The notes: a model not told the origin generated them from the sequence alone. DNA of 64,000 bases from Spirosomataceae bacterium TFI 002 (GCA_900230115.1 LT907983.1:2728001-2792000); one strand, 5' to 3'; positions 28,308-39,596 are shown, counted from the stretch's first letter. Translations and numbers: made by a program.

Positions 28308-30608
28308 TTAGTTCGTAATTCTAATAATGGTTAACATAATTGCACCTATAGAGACAAAGGCAGAACTAACTGCAATTCTCTCAGCAGGGGTCCAACGGTA
28401 CTTTTGTCTTTGAGGTACTACAATTTCCATTCCCCTTGCTGATTTCGGTCTAGTTTTGAATCCCATGAAAGCACGTGTTCTATCCGTAAGACCATTTGCA
28501 TAGCGAACATAAGCCTTTCTTACAAAGGCGGAATCTGAGTAGCCACCAGCTTGTGCAATGTATTCATTAAAAGTAAATGAAGGGTCAAAAGCTACGGTTG
28601 TTGGATTTAATACTTGTCCTGAGATGGTGACGTAATCTTGTTTCTTAGGAATGACTAATCTATCCCCTTCCTGTAGGATAAGATTGCCAACGTTGCTTTT
28701 TTTATTCAAAACATTTTTAAGATCTAGAGCAACTAGCCTGTTTTCTTTGAAAAATTGGGCACCTTCTAAATTGGCCTCTCCTAATACTCCCCCTGCTCTT
28801 TCAACTAAATCAGAGATATTCTCATCTCTTTTGCTCAATGCGTAAGTACCTGGATACATTACTTCTCCTGATATCGTCACCAATCTTTGCTTTTCGTAAT
28901 TGGCAATTTCTCTAATAAATATTTGGTCAAATGGTTTCAAAACAAGTTTTTCGGCTTTTTCACTTAACTCTTTTGTAGTTGCGAATGAGATAATTTCTAT
29001 ATTCTTACTTTCTAGGTCACCTACCGCAATTCTCCTGGCAATTTCAATATTGCCAACTTCGGCACCATCACTTAAGCCTCCAGCAAGTAGGATGAGGTCA
29101 TTTACACTTAAATTAATACTATAATCATAAACACCTGGCTGCACGATGGCACCGTTGATAGATACAGATCGCTCTTCACGTAATTCACTTATTGATTTTA
29201 TGATTACAATATCCTCGCGACTTAATACAAAATTATAGTCTTTAGCGGTATTTAAATCTAGGGTAATGATTTCCCTGTCAAGGTTCTCATTTTCTCTTTG
29301 GATCAAAACCCTATTTTTAAAAGCGTCTTCTCTAAGTCCTTCTGCTGCTTGAATGAGGTTACCGATAGTTTTTAGTTTTGTATCTAATGGGTAAGAGCCC
29401 GGCCTAAAAACAGCCCCTAAGATCTCAACTTTATTCTCAAACCTTTCTAAAACCGCACCTATATTTACTTTATCTCCGTTTTTAATAAGGAAATTGGTCA
29501 ATTCTGTACCGTCAGTATTAATTACTTTTTTCTCCGTGTCGGTATATCTTGTAACGTTCAGGTTTTTCTTGTACGCTTGCTCGGTAAAACCACCAGCATA
29601 GTTAATGGCATCTTGTAAAGATTCATTGGCTTTTAATTCAAAAACCATTTCTCTTTTAACTTCTCCTTCTAATTCAATCTTCTTATCAGCAATGGGAACA
29701 AAAATAACATCTTGGTCTTGAAGCGTAATTTGATTGTTGATTTTACCTTTAGTGAGTAATTCGTACAAGTCAATGGTTGCAATTTCTGCATTATTTCTTA
29801 ATACTTTAATGTTTCTCATAGAGCCATTGACCGAGGGACCACCGCTAAGGTATAATGCATTCAAAGGTGTAGCAAATGACGATAATTTGTAAGTTCCTGG
29901 GTTTGCTATCTCCCCAAGTATATTTATTTGAATACTTCTGAGATTTCCTAGGGTCAGGTCTAATGTCAAACCTCCTGTGCGTAATCCTCCAAAAAGTGTT
30001 TTGAGTCTTGCCGTAATTTTTTCTTTTGCCTCTTCTATACTTAAGCCAGAGACCATAATAGGTGAAAGACTCTCTATTCGAATGGTGCCTTCTGGTGAAA
30101 CTTTGACATCGTAATGTTGATATGCAAAGCCGCTGATATCTATTTTTAACTCGTCGTCTGTATTGAGGATGTAATTTTTCGGTGTAGGAAGTTTGAGGTT
30201 TGGTTCAAAGCTTAAGCTTTTGTTTTGAAATAGAGAATTCCCGAAGATTGCCTTTTTCTTCCCAATCTCTGTTTCATCCCCAACTTGAACATCGGTTCTT
30301 TTAGCAACTTCACCAATTTGCTGACGTGTTTGCTCATTAATTACTGGGTTTTTATCGGCACCACCCGATTTTATTCGTTCTATCCGAAGACGAATTTTAG
30401 CAATATCATCAGACGAATAACCATTAAGTCTGGCGGCAGCTTCAATCTCTTGTTCACTCATTCCTCGTGATTCCATTTCCTTAAGAAACTGTTCCACTTG
30501 GGCGTCTGATACTTTGTCCACGTCAACACCAGTCTGACCTTGCGTGAGAAAAGTGAAAAGACAAAGTGCTAAGAGTATGAAAAGCTTTAAATAGGTTTTT
30601 ATTTGCAT
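28308..30608 (-). CDS. Wza-like outer-membrane polysaccharide export protein with multiple SLBB domains
   Basis: A 766-residue secreted protein. From the ATG at 30608 a clean signal peptide is seen (ending FLTQGQ); the frame is open 33 bases further upstream but without signal-peptide character. A helical stretch (residues 25-85) precedes the Poly_export domain (NYILNTDDELKIDISGFAYQ near 145) and at least four SLBB-type repeats, each with a variant of ITISGEVMYPGTYAL. A C-terminal hydrophobic segment (VSSAFVSIGAIMLTII) may anchor it. Wza-type proteins form the channel for polymer across the outer membrane. It starts the long gene series, one base ahead of wzz. Confidence 0.9.
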   Translation of the reverse strand: MQIKTYLKLFILLALCLFTFLTQGQTGVDVDKVSDAQVEQFLKEMESRGMSEQEIEAAARLNGYSSDDIAKIRLRIERIKSGGADKNPVINEQTRQQIGEVAKRTDVQVGDETEIGKKKAIFGNSLFQNKSLSFEPNLKLPTPKNYILNTDDELKIDISGFAYQHYDVKVSPEGTIRIESLSPIMVSGLSIEEAKEKITARLKTLFGGLRTGGLTLDLTLGNLRSIQINILGEIANPGTYKLSSFATPLNALYLSGGPSVNGSMRNIKVLRNNAEIATIDLYELLTKGKINNQITLQDQDVIFVPIADKKIELEGEVKREMVFELKANESLQDAINYAGGFTEQAYKKNLNVTRYTDTEKKVINTDGTELTNFLIKNGDKVNIGAVLERFENKVEILGAVFRPGSYPLDTKLKTIGNLIQAAEGLREDAFKNRVLIQRENENLDREIITLDLNTAKDYNFVLSREDIVIIKSISELREERSVSINGAIVQPGVYDYSINLSVNDLILLAGGLSDGAEVGNIEIARRIAVGDLESKNIEIISFATTKELSEKAEKLVLKPFDQIFIREIANYEKQRLVTISGEVMYPGTYALSKRDENISDLVERAGGVLGEANLEGAQFFKENRLVALDLKNVLNKKSNVGNLILQEGDRLVIPKKQDYVTISGQVLNPTTVAFDPSFTFNEYIAQAGGYSDSAFVRKAYVRYANGLTDRTRAFMGFKTRPKSARGMEIVVPQRQKYRWTPAERIAVSSAFVSIGAIMLTIIRITN

Positions 30609-30856
30609 TGAAGGTTTAAGGTCTTTGAAGTCTGGCTGCAATTTTAATCATTTTTTTAGGCTAGTACAATAAATTAGGATGTTTGTTATTTTGCGGTTTT
30701 CTCACATTGGCTTTGTTAGTGGTTTGGTGTTTATAAGTGAATTCTTGAATAGTAGAGGGCTGAGAAAGAAAAGGTGCTTATATTCTACACTAGTAGGGTT
30801 GGTTTAGGAAAAAAAGATTGTTGCATTACAGGTAGGGTTACGCTTGGTAATTTTAT

Positions 30857-32080
30857 CTAAAGTGAACTGTCAATCAATATATTTTTTAAAACCCCTTTAA
30901 TATCGAATAGGATAGAATCCTTTTTTCTTTTTGAAAAGTCTAATGTTTTGAACTCTTCGTGGGAAACAGCACAAATGATAGCTTCGAATTGTGAAATATC
31001 TGGGAAGCCACCTTCTGTGTATGGGTCGTAAATTTGTGTTTTTAATCCATAGTCTTTCAATTCATTAATTAAATTAAAGACCTTTGAATTACGCGTATCG
31101 CTACAATTTTCTTTAAAAGTTACTCCGAGTATTAGTGCTTTTGACCCTTTTATCGGGATGTTTTTTTGAATCATTAGTTTTACGCACTTAGCGGCGATAA
31201 ATGCCGGCATGTGTTCGTTCACTTCTCTACCTGCTCCAATAACTTTAGGGAAATAACCAATAGATTCTGATTTGTAAATAAGGTAATATGGGTCAACACT
31301 AATGCAATGTCCGCCTACTAAGCCTGGTGTGTAATTATGGAAGTTCCATTTTGTTTGAGCTGCGTCCAATACTTCTTTTGTCTTAATTTCTAATTTGTCA
31401 CATATCAAAGCTATTTCATTTACAAATGAAATATTTAGATCACGTTGGGAGTTCTCCGCCAATTTACTCATTTCAGCCACTTCAAAGGAACTTACTTTAT
31501 GAGAAACTTGACCAATTGATAGATATAGTTTCTTAATTTGATTTAACGTCGTTGTATTTGACGCAGAAATAACTCGAACAATATCTTTTAGTGGTTTGCT
31601 GTTTTGGCCTGGATTTACTCTCTCTGGGCAGAAACCAACTCCAAAGTCAATGTCAATTGTTAAATGAGAAACCTTTTCTAATATTGGAATACAAAAATCT
31701 CTGGTGCAGGTGGGGTAGGTGGTGGACTCATATATGACGGTGTCTCCTTTTTGTAAAGAATTGCCGACATCCTCGCTGGCTTTTAGTAAAAAACTCAAGT
31801 CAGGGTTTTTAAATTCATCAACAGGGGTAGGAACTGTGATTATATAGTACCTTTTTTGAGTAGGGTTTGGCTTAAGTACATAATCGAGTTTTAATTTGGT
31901 AGCAGACTTTATTTGGGTTTTATTGATTTCGCCATTTTGGTCTTGAAATCTTTTTAGAGCTAAAACTCGATTTTTGTTTGTATCTATTCCTAGCGTCGAA
32001 TTTGTTTTGCCAAATTCAATGGCTAGGCCAAGGCCAACATAGCCTAATCCAATAATTACGATTTCAAAATCAGATTTCAT
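30857..32080 (-). CDS. Nucleotide-sugar 6-dehydrogenase (UDP-HexNAc dehydrogenase, WbpA/TviB type)
   Basis: The 407-residue enzyme oxidises C6 of a UDP-sugar to the uronic acid with two NAD. N-terminal NAD motif GLGYVGLGLAIEFG, catalytic Cys in GLVGGHCISVDPYYL (about residue 255) and the C-terminal UDP-binding domain starting KALILGVTFKENCSDTRNSK are all intact. The GGHCISVDPYYL form is typical of the branch acting on UDP-GlcNAc or UDP-GalNAc rather than UDP-glucose. It is 248 bases upstream of the Wza-like gene in the same direction, so a uronic acid may be part of the same polymer. Confidence 0.88.
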   Translation of the reverse strand: MKSDFEIVIIGLGYVGLGLAIEFGKTNSTLGIDTNKNRVLALKRFQDQNGEINKTQIKSATKLKLDYVLKPNPTQKRYYIITVPTPVDEFKNPDLSFLLKASEDVGNSLQKGDTVIYESTTYPTCTRDFCIPILEKVSHLTIDIDFGVGFCPERVNPGQNSKPLKDIVRVISASNTTTLNQIKKLYLSIGQVSHKVSSFEVAEMSKLAENSQRDLNISFVNEIALICDKLEIKTKEVLDAAQTKWNFHNYTPGLVGGHCISVDPYYLIYKSESIGYFPKVIGAGREVNEHMPAFIAAKCVKLMIQKNIPIKGSKALILGVTFKENCSDTRNSKVFNLINELKDYGLKTQIYDPYTEGGFPDISQFEAIICAVSHEEFKTLDFSKRKKDSILFDIKGVLKNILIDSSL

Positions 32081-32088
32081 TTCTTGCC

Positions 32089-32259
32089 ATTAGGTCACAA
32101 AGCCACAAAGTTTTTTTAATTTCTTAATCACCAACTATTTTCGCCACCCTTCGATAAATTCAGGGCAGGCAAAGCCTCAAGGACGTAAAGTTTTATTTTT
32201 TTACCACTGTAAAGCCACTGTTTTTTTAAAATTATGCTTACTGCCAACTGCCCTGAGCG
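32089..32259. repeat. Intergenic repeat modules downstream of batA
   Basis: The gap between batA and the dehydrogenase gene holds words that recur in the gap upstream of batA. ACAAAGTTTTTTT occurs after a run of CACAAAGCCA; TCGCCACCCTTCGA occurs at 32141-32154 followed by TTCAGGGCAGGC; CTGCCAACTGCCCTGAGCGAAGCC lies near 32231-32254. The words are arranged in the same order as in the other gap. No open reading frame fits. They look like dispersed non-coding repeats and not a mobile element with a transposase. Confidence 0.65.
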
Positions 32260-32270
32260 AAGCCGAAGGG

Positions 32271-33260
32271 TCAATCCTCTAACACATTCCCCAAAAAACT
32301 ATTTTTAAGTACAAAACTTAAGATAAAGAAGCTAATCGCCCAGTACAAATAGGTGCTGTAATAATCGCGGACATCTTTTACCACTCTATTATTAAATCTT
32401 GTGGTTTCAACTTTACTTATCTCGGCGAAAATGTTTTCTAGCTTATTATTATCTGTTGCTTGGTAAAACGAGCCTCCTCCTTCTGTTGCAATTTTTCGTA
32501 AGGATTGTGTGTCAAGTTCACCGGTACTTTGATTTTTGCCAATGGCAATAGTGTAAATCCTGATTCCAAAGGATTTTGCAAGTTCAACTGCTGTAAGAGG
32601 TTCCAAATCTCCTGCTGTATTGTCACCATCACTAAGTAAAATTGCGACCTTACTCTCTCCTGGGATATTTCTGAGTCGATTAATGCATGCTGCTAGTGCA
32701 TTTCCGATAGCCGTTCCGCTAATTGGAACCATAGATGGCTCAATTTCTGAGATGTATTGTTGAAGTAACTTTTGGTCACTTGTTAAGGGGCATAATGAAT
32801 AAGCTTCACCTGCAAAAACAACAAGGCCTATTTTGTCGTTTTTCCTTCCACTTACAAATTGCTTGGCCACTGCTTTAGCCGCTTGAAATCGATTTGGTAC
32901 AAGGTCTGTTGTTAACATTGACTCAGATATATCAAGAGCCAAAACGATATTTACTCCTACGGTTACTTCTTCTTCACTCTCCAGTACTTTTTGAGGTCTG
33001 GCTGCAGCTATCCATAAACAAGTAAGGCCTAGCGTAAAAAAAACAGGAATTAGAAGTCTTAAAAGTGTGATCGAGTCTTTTGTTTTGATGTCTTTAGGAA
33101 GATCCAAGGAAAGCTTTTCTTCTCTGTTTTTGTTTAGGAGCCATCTAAAAAGAAAGATTAATGGAATACTTGCCAGGCCATAGAACATAGTAGGATTATC
33201 CCAGGTAAATTGACCTAACTGAGAGGGACTAAACCATTTTAATGAAAACCATTCTGGCAT
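32271..33260 (-). CDS. batA: VWA-domain membrane protein BatA
   Basis: A 329-residue inner-membrane protein. Two membrane helices near the N-terminus (around residues 25-40 and 65-85) and one at the C-terminus flank a von Willebrand A domain whose metal-binding site DISES lies near residue 115, with VPISGTAIG and LSDGDNTAG completing it. This is the BatA protein of the Bacteroidota aerotolerance operon. The ATG at 33260 (MPEWFSLKW) is preferred over the frame opening at 33293, which reads through repeat sequence. BatA normally sits with a MoxR ATPase, a DUF58 protein and BatB; none is present here. Both flanking gaps are repeat-rich. Confidence 0.88.
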   Translation of the reverse strand: MPEWFSLKWFSPSQLGQFTWDNPTMFYGLASIPLIFLFRWLLNKNREEKLSLDLPKDIKTKDSITLLRLLIPVFFTLGLTCLWIAAARPQKVLESEEEVTVGVNIVLALDISESMLTTDLVPNRFQAAKAVAKQFVSGRKNDKIGLVVFAGEAYSLCPLTSDQKLLQQYISEIEPSMVPISGTAIGNALAACINRLRNIPGESKVAILLSDGDNTAGDLEPLTAVELAKSFGIRIYTIAIGKNQSTGELDTQSLRKIATEGGGSFYQATDNNKLENIFAEISKVETTRFNNRVVKDVRDYYSTYLYWAISFFILSFVLKNSFLGNVLED

Positions 33261-33270
33261 TATTGATTTT

Positions 33271-33500
33271 GCCACTAAGGCACCAAGACACAAAGTTTTT
33301 TTATTCCAAACTGCACACTACTCACTTTTTTCGCCACCCTTCGACACTTCGACTAGCTCATTGTAAACGAGCTCAGGGCAGGCACGCTACCAAGACACAA
33401 AGTTTTTTATTCCAAACTTCTTGCTGCTCACTTTTTTTCGACACCCTCATCGAAAAAACCGCGACAGTTGAAGAAAAATCGGGACAGGCTAAGACCCTAA
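33271..33500. repeat. Two tandem-like copies of an intergenic repeat of about 107 bases
   Basis: The 429-base gap between batA and murQ (33261-33689) contains no gene. Two copies of a module begin at 33282 and 33389 with the shared start ACCAAGACACAAAGTTTTTT and continue with TTCCAAACT and CTCACTTTTTT. The first goes on to TCGCCACCCTTCGACACTTC and an inverted repeat (AGCTC and GAGCT) before CAGGGCAGGC; the second diverges into CACCCTCATCG and GGGACAGGC. Related words lie downstream of batA. From 33545 a different word, CGAAATTC, appears three times (33545, 33587, 33608). All appear non-coding. Confidence 0.7.
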
Positions 33501-33651
33501 GGCATTCGCAGAATCCAGTGGACAAAGACTTTAATTCAAAAAAACGAAATTCGATGACTTGTCCATTATTAAAAAGTTAATAAAATCGAAATTCGTTGAT
33601 CATTAGTCGAAATTCAAAAAAAGCTTTTCCAAACGAAATGGAGTTTTAATT

Positions 33652-34504
<853 letters not shown>

Positions 34505-34505
<1 letters not shown>

Positions 34506-35890
34506 TATTCTTCGTTTTTCAGTGAAACGTAATGTTTGTAAAATAAAGGTATTGTTTCAATTCCTTTATAAAAATTGAATAAACCGTAGTGCTCGTTTGG
34601 CGAGTGCAATCCATCGGAATCAAGACCAAAACCAAACAAAATTGACTTTGTGCCCAGTACTTTTTCGAATAGTGCAACAATTGGAATACTACCTCCACCT
34701 CTCGTTGGTACGGGCTTTATGCCAAAGCCTTCTTCCATTGCTTGATAAGCAGCTTTGTAACCAATTGAGTCAGTAGGGGTAACGTATGGCTGCCCTCCAT
34801 GATGGCGAGAAACCTTAACTTTGACTGTTGGTGGAGCAATCTTTTTAAAATGTATGTCAAATAAATTAGAAATATCTTCCCAGTCTTGATCCGGAACCAA
34901 TCTCATTGAGATTTTAGCATTTGCTTTGGAAGGTAAAACTGTTTTAGAACCCGCACCAATATATCCACTCCAAATTCCATTTACATCTAAACTTGGACGA
35001 ATTGTTGATCTTTCACGAACAGTGTAGCCTTTTTCCCCATCAACTGCCTCAATATTTAAGTCTTTTTTATATGCTTCTAATTCAAAAGGAGCTGACTCAA
35101 GTGCGTCCCTTTCTACTTCATTGAGTTCGACCACTTTATCATAAAAACCTTCAACAGTTATTTTTCCTTCATCATCGTGAAGAGATGCTATCATTTTTGC
35201 CAATACATTTGCAGGGTTTGCCACAGAACCTCCGTAGACTCCACTGTGGAGGTCACGATTTGGTCCAACAACTTCTACTTCCATATAAGAAAGTCCTCTA
35301 AGACCAGTTTCTACTGATGGGATGTCATTGGCGATGATTGATGTGTCAGAAATAAGGATAATGTCGGCAGACAGTTTCTCTATATTTGCTTTCAAGAAAG
35401 TCCCTAGGTTTTCGCTCCCGACTTCTTCTTCTCCTTCAAACATTACTTTAACATTGCACTCAAGCTCATTACTTGCAATCATTGCTTCTAGAGCTTTTAC
35501 ATGCATGTAGATTTGTCCTTTATCGTCACACGCACCTCGGGCAAATATGGCACCGTCTGGGTGATTACTAGTTTTTTTAATTGTTGGTTCAAAAGGAGGA
35601 GTGTCCCAAAGTTCATATGGGTCTGCGGGTTGAACATCGTAATGTCCATATACAAGAACCGTTGGGAGTTTTGGGTCTAAAATATGCTCAGCATAAACAA
35701 TTGGATGTCCAGCTGTTTGGCAAATTTCGGTATGACTAAGTCCAGCTGCACTTAATTTTTCTTTGATCCATTCTGCTGCTTCCGTCATGTGATCATCAAA
35801 CTTTGGATCAGCACTAACAGATGGAATTCTCAAAAAAGTGAGAAGTTCTTCAAGGAATCGTTCTTTATTTGCTTGTAGGTAGGATTGCAT
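34505..35890 (-). CDS. M20 family dipeptidase/metallopeptidase
   Basis: A 461-residue di-zinc peptidase. The metal ligands are visible in order: His in VYGHYDVQPADP (about residue 79), the bridging Asp in GACDDKGQ, the catalytic and ligand Glu pair in FEGEEEVGSE, Asp in LISDTSI, and the C-terminal His in GLHSPNEHYG. The lid domain (about 190-350) includes RDLHSGVYGG. No signal peptide, so cytoplasmic. Coupling to murQ suggests it helps break down peptides, possibly from recycled cell wall, but members of this family also act on general dipeptides. Confidence 0.9.
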
Positions 35891-35975
35891 TTCTTCTTTT
35901 TTGTTTGGACAAAATTAAGGATTAAACCAGCAATTTACTTAAGATCCTTTGCCAAATTGTAAAGAAGTGGAAATG

Positions 35976-36569
35976 CTACTTAGGTGGATATTTGTTTTCT
36001 ACGCCATTTGCCAACCTTTTAATGTTTTGACGATGGGTAAAGCAAAGAATCGCAAATAGTAAAAAACAGCATAGCTGAATGAATGACGAGTCTTTATAAG
36101 CGAAAAAGGAAAAAATCAAAAAGCTAAATGCACCAAGTAGAGATCCTAGAGAAACATATTTGCTGAGCTTTACAATGATAACGAACACTAGAACACAAAT
36201 TATTGCACCATATGGATTGATTCCAACAATAATTCCAAAAGACGTTGCAATTCCTTTCCCTCCCTTGAACTGAGCAAAAACGGGAAGTAGGTGACCAATT
36301 ACAGCGGCAATACCAATGATAAATTGATCTTCAAGGCTAAAACCAGCAAATCGTGCTATCCAAACAACAACTAATCCTTTGAAAATATCAATAAGTAGAA
36401 CTATGATACCTGCTTTCTTGCCTAATACTCTGAGTGAGTTCGTGGCTCCTGAGTTGCCAGAGCCCATTTCTCGAATATCAACTTTATGAACTGCTTTGCC
36501 ATACCAGTATGCTGTAGGAATAGATCCTATCAGATACGCCAAAACTAGGAAAGGTACAAATTCACTCAT
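35976..36569 (-). CDS. plsY: Acyl-phosphate:glycerol-3-phosphate acyltransferase
   Basis: The 197-residue inner-membrane enzyme transfers an acyl group from acyl phosphate to glycerol-3-phosphate, the first step of phospholipid synthesis. The three conserved cytoplasmic motifs are seen: YLIGSIPTAYWYGK near residue 12, REMGSGNSGATNSLRVLG near 35 and FKGGKGIATSFG near 103. About five helices. Length is standard. It stands alone, 85 bases downstream of the dipeptidase ATG on the same strand, with no visible partner gene plsX. Confidence 0.95.
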   Translation of the reverse strand: MSEFVPFLVLAYLIGSIPTAYWYGKAVHKVDIREMGSGNSGATNSLRVLGKKAGIIVLLIDIFKGLVVVWIARFAGFSLEDQFIIGIAAVIGHLLPVFAQFKGGKGIATSFGIIVGINPYGAIICVLVFVIIVKLSKYVSLGSLLGAFSFLIFSFFAYKDSSFIQLCCFLLFAILCFTHRQNIKRLANGVENKYPPK

Positions 36570-36702
36570 AATTCAATTCTTTGTTTCGTTTGCCATGCAA
36601 AACTAAGTAAATTGAATTTTAGGAAGAAGGATTGCTTTTGTTTTTTATTTAAATATCTTATTATCAAAAACTTGCATTGTGATAGTGGGTGAAAAAATGC
36701 TA

Positions 36703-38559
36703 TTATTTTAAGCTAACTCCTTTTTTCTTAAGTGCTAAGTCGTGTGCCGTATCATAGTAAGACCTTAGATTTGTCCAATCAAAGATGTCTGAGAAGTTTT
36801 CGGTAGCATTTCTTTGCTTTATTCTCTCTCTTCGTTCCATGGTGACAAACTTGAACATCATTTCGGCCAAAGAATCTGCTGCTTTGTCAAAGTTTTGGTT
36901 TTCTCTGTCTACAACATATACACCCACATTTTCATAGTCTTCCATAAGTTGTTTCATGAAATCCCCAAAACCAGAAAGGTTAGATGTGATTGTAGGGATT
37001 CCTCTAACAACACACTCTAGTGGTGTATAGCCCCATGGCTCATAATAACTTGGAAATACTCCTAAGTGACAACCTCGAACAAACTGTCCATACTCAAGAC
37101 CAAAAAGTGGGTTGGTAGTAGAAATAAAATCGGGGTGATAAACAAACTTAACGCGGTCTTTTTCGTGGTTTCTTAGATTTGTTTTTTCGAAGAATTCAGT
37201 AACCTCATCTCCCTTTTTAAGTAGGTGTGTAACTGTATGAGGTAATTTTTTGGTTTTCCAAGCTTGAATAGTTCTTCTCAACCTTAATCTCCAATACTCA
37301 TCTACAAACTGATTCAGATCTGGAAGCTTGGGTTCGTCATTTGCAGCAGATGCATAAAACAATTGATCACCTAATTGCTTTTCAATGGAGCTGCAGGTTA
37401 ATCGGATTTCTTCCATCACAGCCCTAGATTGTAAAACTTCTGGATCTATGGTATGGAAAGGATTTCTAGTGATTAAGAACATAACCACGGTCATTTTTGA
37501 CCCTGATTTTACCAGCTTAAAGTTGAGACGCTTTAAGGCTTCGAGTGTAATATCGTATCCTTTATTTTTAAATTCGTATCGGCCAGAAGTGAAAAAGTAA
37601 AGCGTATTGTCTAAATCCCATGAATAGCTTTGGAAAAAATGACCCATTACAAACTGATTTATCTTTTGTTTGTATTGAAGGTGTAAGTTCTGGAATTCAT
37701 GCGTTGCAGCAAATCGTGTAATGTTAAGTCCATTTGGCAAAATTAGATCACAACTTCTACCAAAAAATACTTCGCATTCTTTTGCTGTTACATCACTTAC
37801 TGTAGTGAGCACATGACACAGTTTAGCAGACTTTCGCTCAATACCGGCTTGTGCTTCAATTCCATAATTTTTCGCTTCCACTTCCCAATTATATGTTGGA
37901 AGCTTATCATAAAAGTTGTCGACATTTCCAGCAATATATCTACCCAGCATAGTTGCGTGAGTCGTAAATACGGTAGCCATGTTGATCTTATTATGTCTCA
38001 AGCCTAATAGTGCAGAACTTGCCATCCACTCATGGAAGTGGCTAATTACCTCTTCCTTTTTACCCGCATATTGGCAGAAATCTGTGAGGTACCTTTCTAT
38101 CATATCTCCAAACGCAATCACTTTATCAACCAGTGGTTCACTGTTGATCGTTGAGATTTGATGATGCTCCCAGAGTTTGTATTTTAAGTTATTTATATCT
38201 TCTAAACTCTTGTCAAACTTTAGTAAGATAATTCTTGGTCTACCGGTAACTAGCCAACGACCATACTTTACTTCGAAGCCAGCTTTGTTTAAATTCTGTG
38301 CTGTTTTGCAAAAACTAGAATCGTCCTCAATTTCTTCAAATTCTACACCAGCTGTTTCAGCGAAATAGGGGCCAATGAGACAATAATTGTCACCCCATTC
38401 CTCTACCATTGCTGGGACTTTGGATCTAATTACTGTGTAAATTCCACCAACTTGATTACATACTTCCCATGCAATTTCAAACAAAACTGGTTTTTTGCTT
38501 ACCTTAGGTTCTATTTTTACGGTCTCTTGTTTAGATTGGCTGTATTTAGTTACTGACAT
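36703..38559 (-). CDS. Glycogen synthase of the GT3 (eukaryotic-type) family
   Basis: This 618-residue protein resembles yeast and animal glycogen synthase and not bacterial GlgA. FEIAWEVCNQVGGIYTVIRSK near residue 28 is the GT3 N-terminal signature. HFHEWMASSALLGLR and FTTHATMLGRYIAG follow, and the C-terminal donor site reads FPSYYEPWGYTPLECVVRGIP, with the two Glu residues of the E-x7-E motif. GT3 enzymes extend alpha-1,4-glucan from UDP-glucose; the Bacteroidota members are known from genomes. The Arg-rich allosteric patch of eukaryotic enzymes is partly recognisable in WRLRLRRTIQAWKTKKLP near residue 430. No other glycogen gene is near. Confidence 0.9.
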   Translation of the reverse strand: MSVTKYSQSKQETVKIEPKVSKKPVLFEIAWEVCNQVGGIYTVIRSKVPAMVEEWGDNYCLIGPYFAETAGVEFEEIEDDSSFCKTAQNLNKAGFEVKYGRWLVTGRPRIILLKFDKSLEDINNLKYKLWEHHQISTINSEPLVDKVIAFGDMIERYLTDFCQYAGKKEEVISHFHEWMASSALLGLRHNKINMATVFTTHATMLGRYIAGNVDNFYDKLPTYNWEVEAKNYGIEAQAGIERKSAKLCHVLTTVSDVTAKECEVFFGRSCDLILPNGLNITRFAATHEFQNLHLQYKQKINQFVMGHFFQSYSWDLDNTLYFFTSGRYEFKNKGYDITLEALKRLNFKLVKSGSKMTVVMFLITRNPFHTIDPEVLQSRAVMEEIRLTCSSIEKQLGDQLFYASAANDEPKLPDLNQFVDEYWRLRLRRTIQAWKTKKLPHTVTHLLKKGDEVTEFFEKTNLRNHEKDRVKFVYHPDFISTTNPLFGLEYGQFVRGCHLGVFPSYYEPWGYTPLECVVRGIPTITSNLSGFGDFMKQLMEDYENVGVYVVDRENQNFDKAADSLAEMMFKFVTMERRERIKQRNATENFSDIFDWTNLRSYYDTAHDLALKKKGVSLK

Positions 38560-38570
38560 AGGTTTTTAGG

Positions 38571-39596
38571 TTAGAATAGCTCTCCTGAGCGATGTTTTGG
38601 GACAATATTTAAATGCTTAAAGGCTTTCTCTGTAGCCTCTCTGCCTCTTGCTGTGCGTTTTATAAATCCTTCTTGTATCAAAAAGGGCTCGTATACTTCT
38701 TCAATTGTTTCAGCCTCTTCTCCGCAAGCCGTTGCTAGTGTGCTTATTCCGACTGGCCCTCCTTTGAATTTCTCAATAATTGTCCTCAGTATTCGGTTGT
38801 CCATTTCGTCAAGACCATCTTGATCTACATCCAAAGCATTTAAGGCAAACTTAGCAATTTCGATATCGATTTTGCCGTTTCCCTTTACTTGAGCAAAGTC
38901 TCTTGTTCTGCGTAAAAGGTTATTTGCGATTCTTGGAGTTCCTCTACTTCTTCTAGCAATTTCTTTTGCTCCGTTTTCATCAATTGGTGTTTCTAGGATA
39001 TAGGCTGAACGCTTTACAATTTCGCATAAAAGTTTTGCATCGTAATACTCAAGTCTTGCATTTATTCCAAATCTTGCTCTTAGTGGAGAAGTTAGTAAGC
39101 CTGCCCTTGTAGTGGCACCTACCAAAGTGAATGGATTAAGTCCAATTTGCACACTTCGAGCATTTGGTCCCGAGTCGAGCATGATGTCTATTTTGTAATC
39201 TTCCATTGCCGAATAAAGGTATTCCTCCACAATGGGGTTTAGGCGATGGATTTCGTCAATGAAAAGGACATCATTTCTTTCTAGGTTGGTTAAAAGTCCA
39301 GCTAGATCACTTGGCTTGTCCAAAATAGGCCCTGAAGTAACTTTGATACTTGATTGGAGTTCATTTGCAATTATATAGGATAATGTTGTTTTCCCTAAGC
39401 CTGGAGGGCCATGCAAAAGTACGTGATCAAGTGCCTCTTCTCTTTTCTTAGCGGCAAGTACAAAAATTTTGAGGTTTTCTAAAACCTTGGCTTGGCCGGT
39501 AAAATCATCAAAGGTTTCAGGACGTAAGGCACGCTCTATCTCTTTTTCGATTGGGCTCATGCCTTCATCCTCACCTTTTAGATATTCTTCCCGCAT
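38571..39596 (-). CDS. ruvB: Holliday junction DNA helicase RuvB
   Basis: The 341-residue AAA+ motor drives branch migration with RuvA. Walker A is [12 protein letters not shown] near residue 64, Walker B is FIDEIHRL, and the RuvB-specific segment [20 protein letters not shown] contains sensor 1. The arginine finger region and C-terminal winged-helix domain ([16 protein letters not shown]) are intact. It ends 11 bases before the glycogen synthase ATG, so the two may be cotranscribed, an arrangement without obvious logic. Confidence 0.97.
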   Translation of the reverse strand: MREEYLKGEDEGMSPIEKEIERALRPETFDDFTGQAKVLENLKIFVLAAKKREEALDHVLLHGPPGLGKTTLSYIIANELQSSIKVTSGPILDKPSDLAGLLTNLERNDVLFIDEIHRLNPIVEEYLYSAMEDYKIDIMLDSGPNARSVQIGLNPFTLVGATTRAGLLTSPLRARFGINARLEYYDAKLLCEIVKRSAYILETPIDENGAKEIARRSRGTPRIANNLLRRTRDFAQVKGNGKIDIEIAKFALNALDVDQDGLDEMDNRILRTIIEKFKGGPVGISTLATACGEEAETIEEVYEPFLIQEGFIKRTARGREATEKAFKHLNIVPKHRSGELF

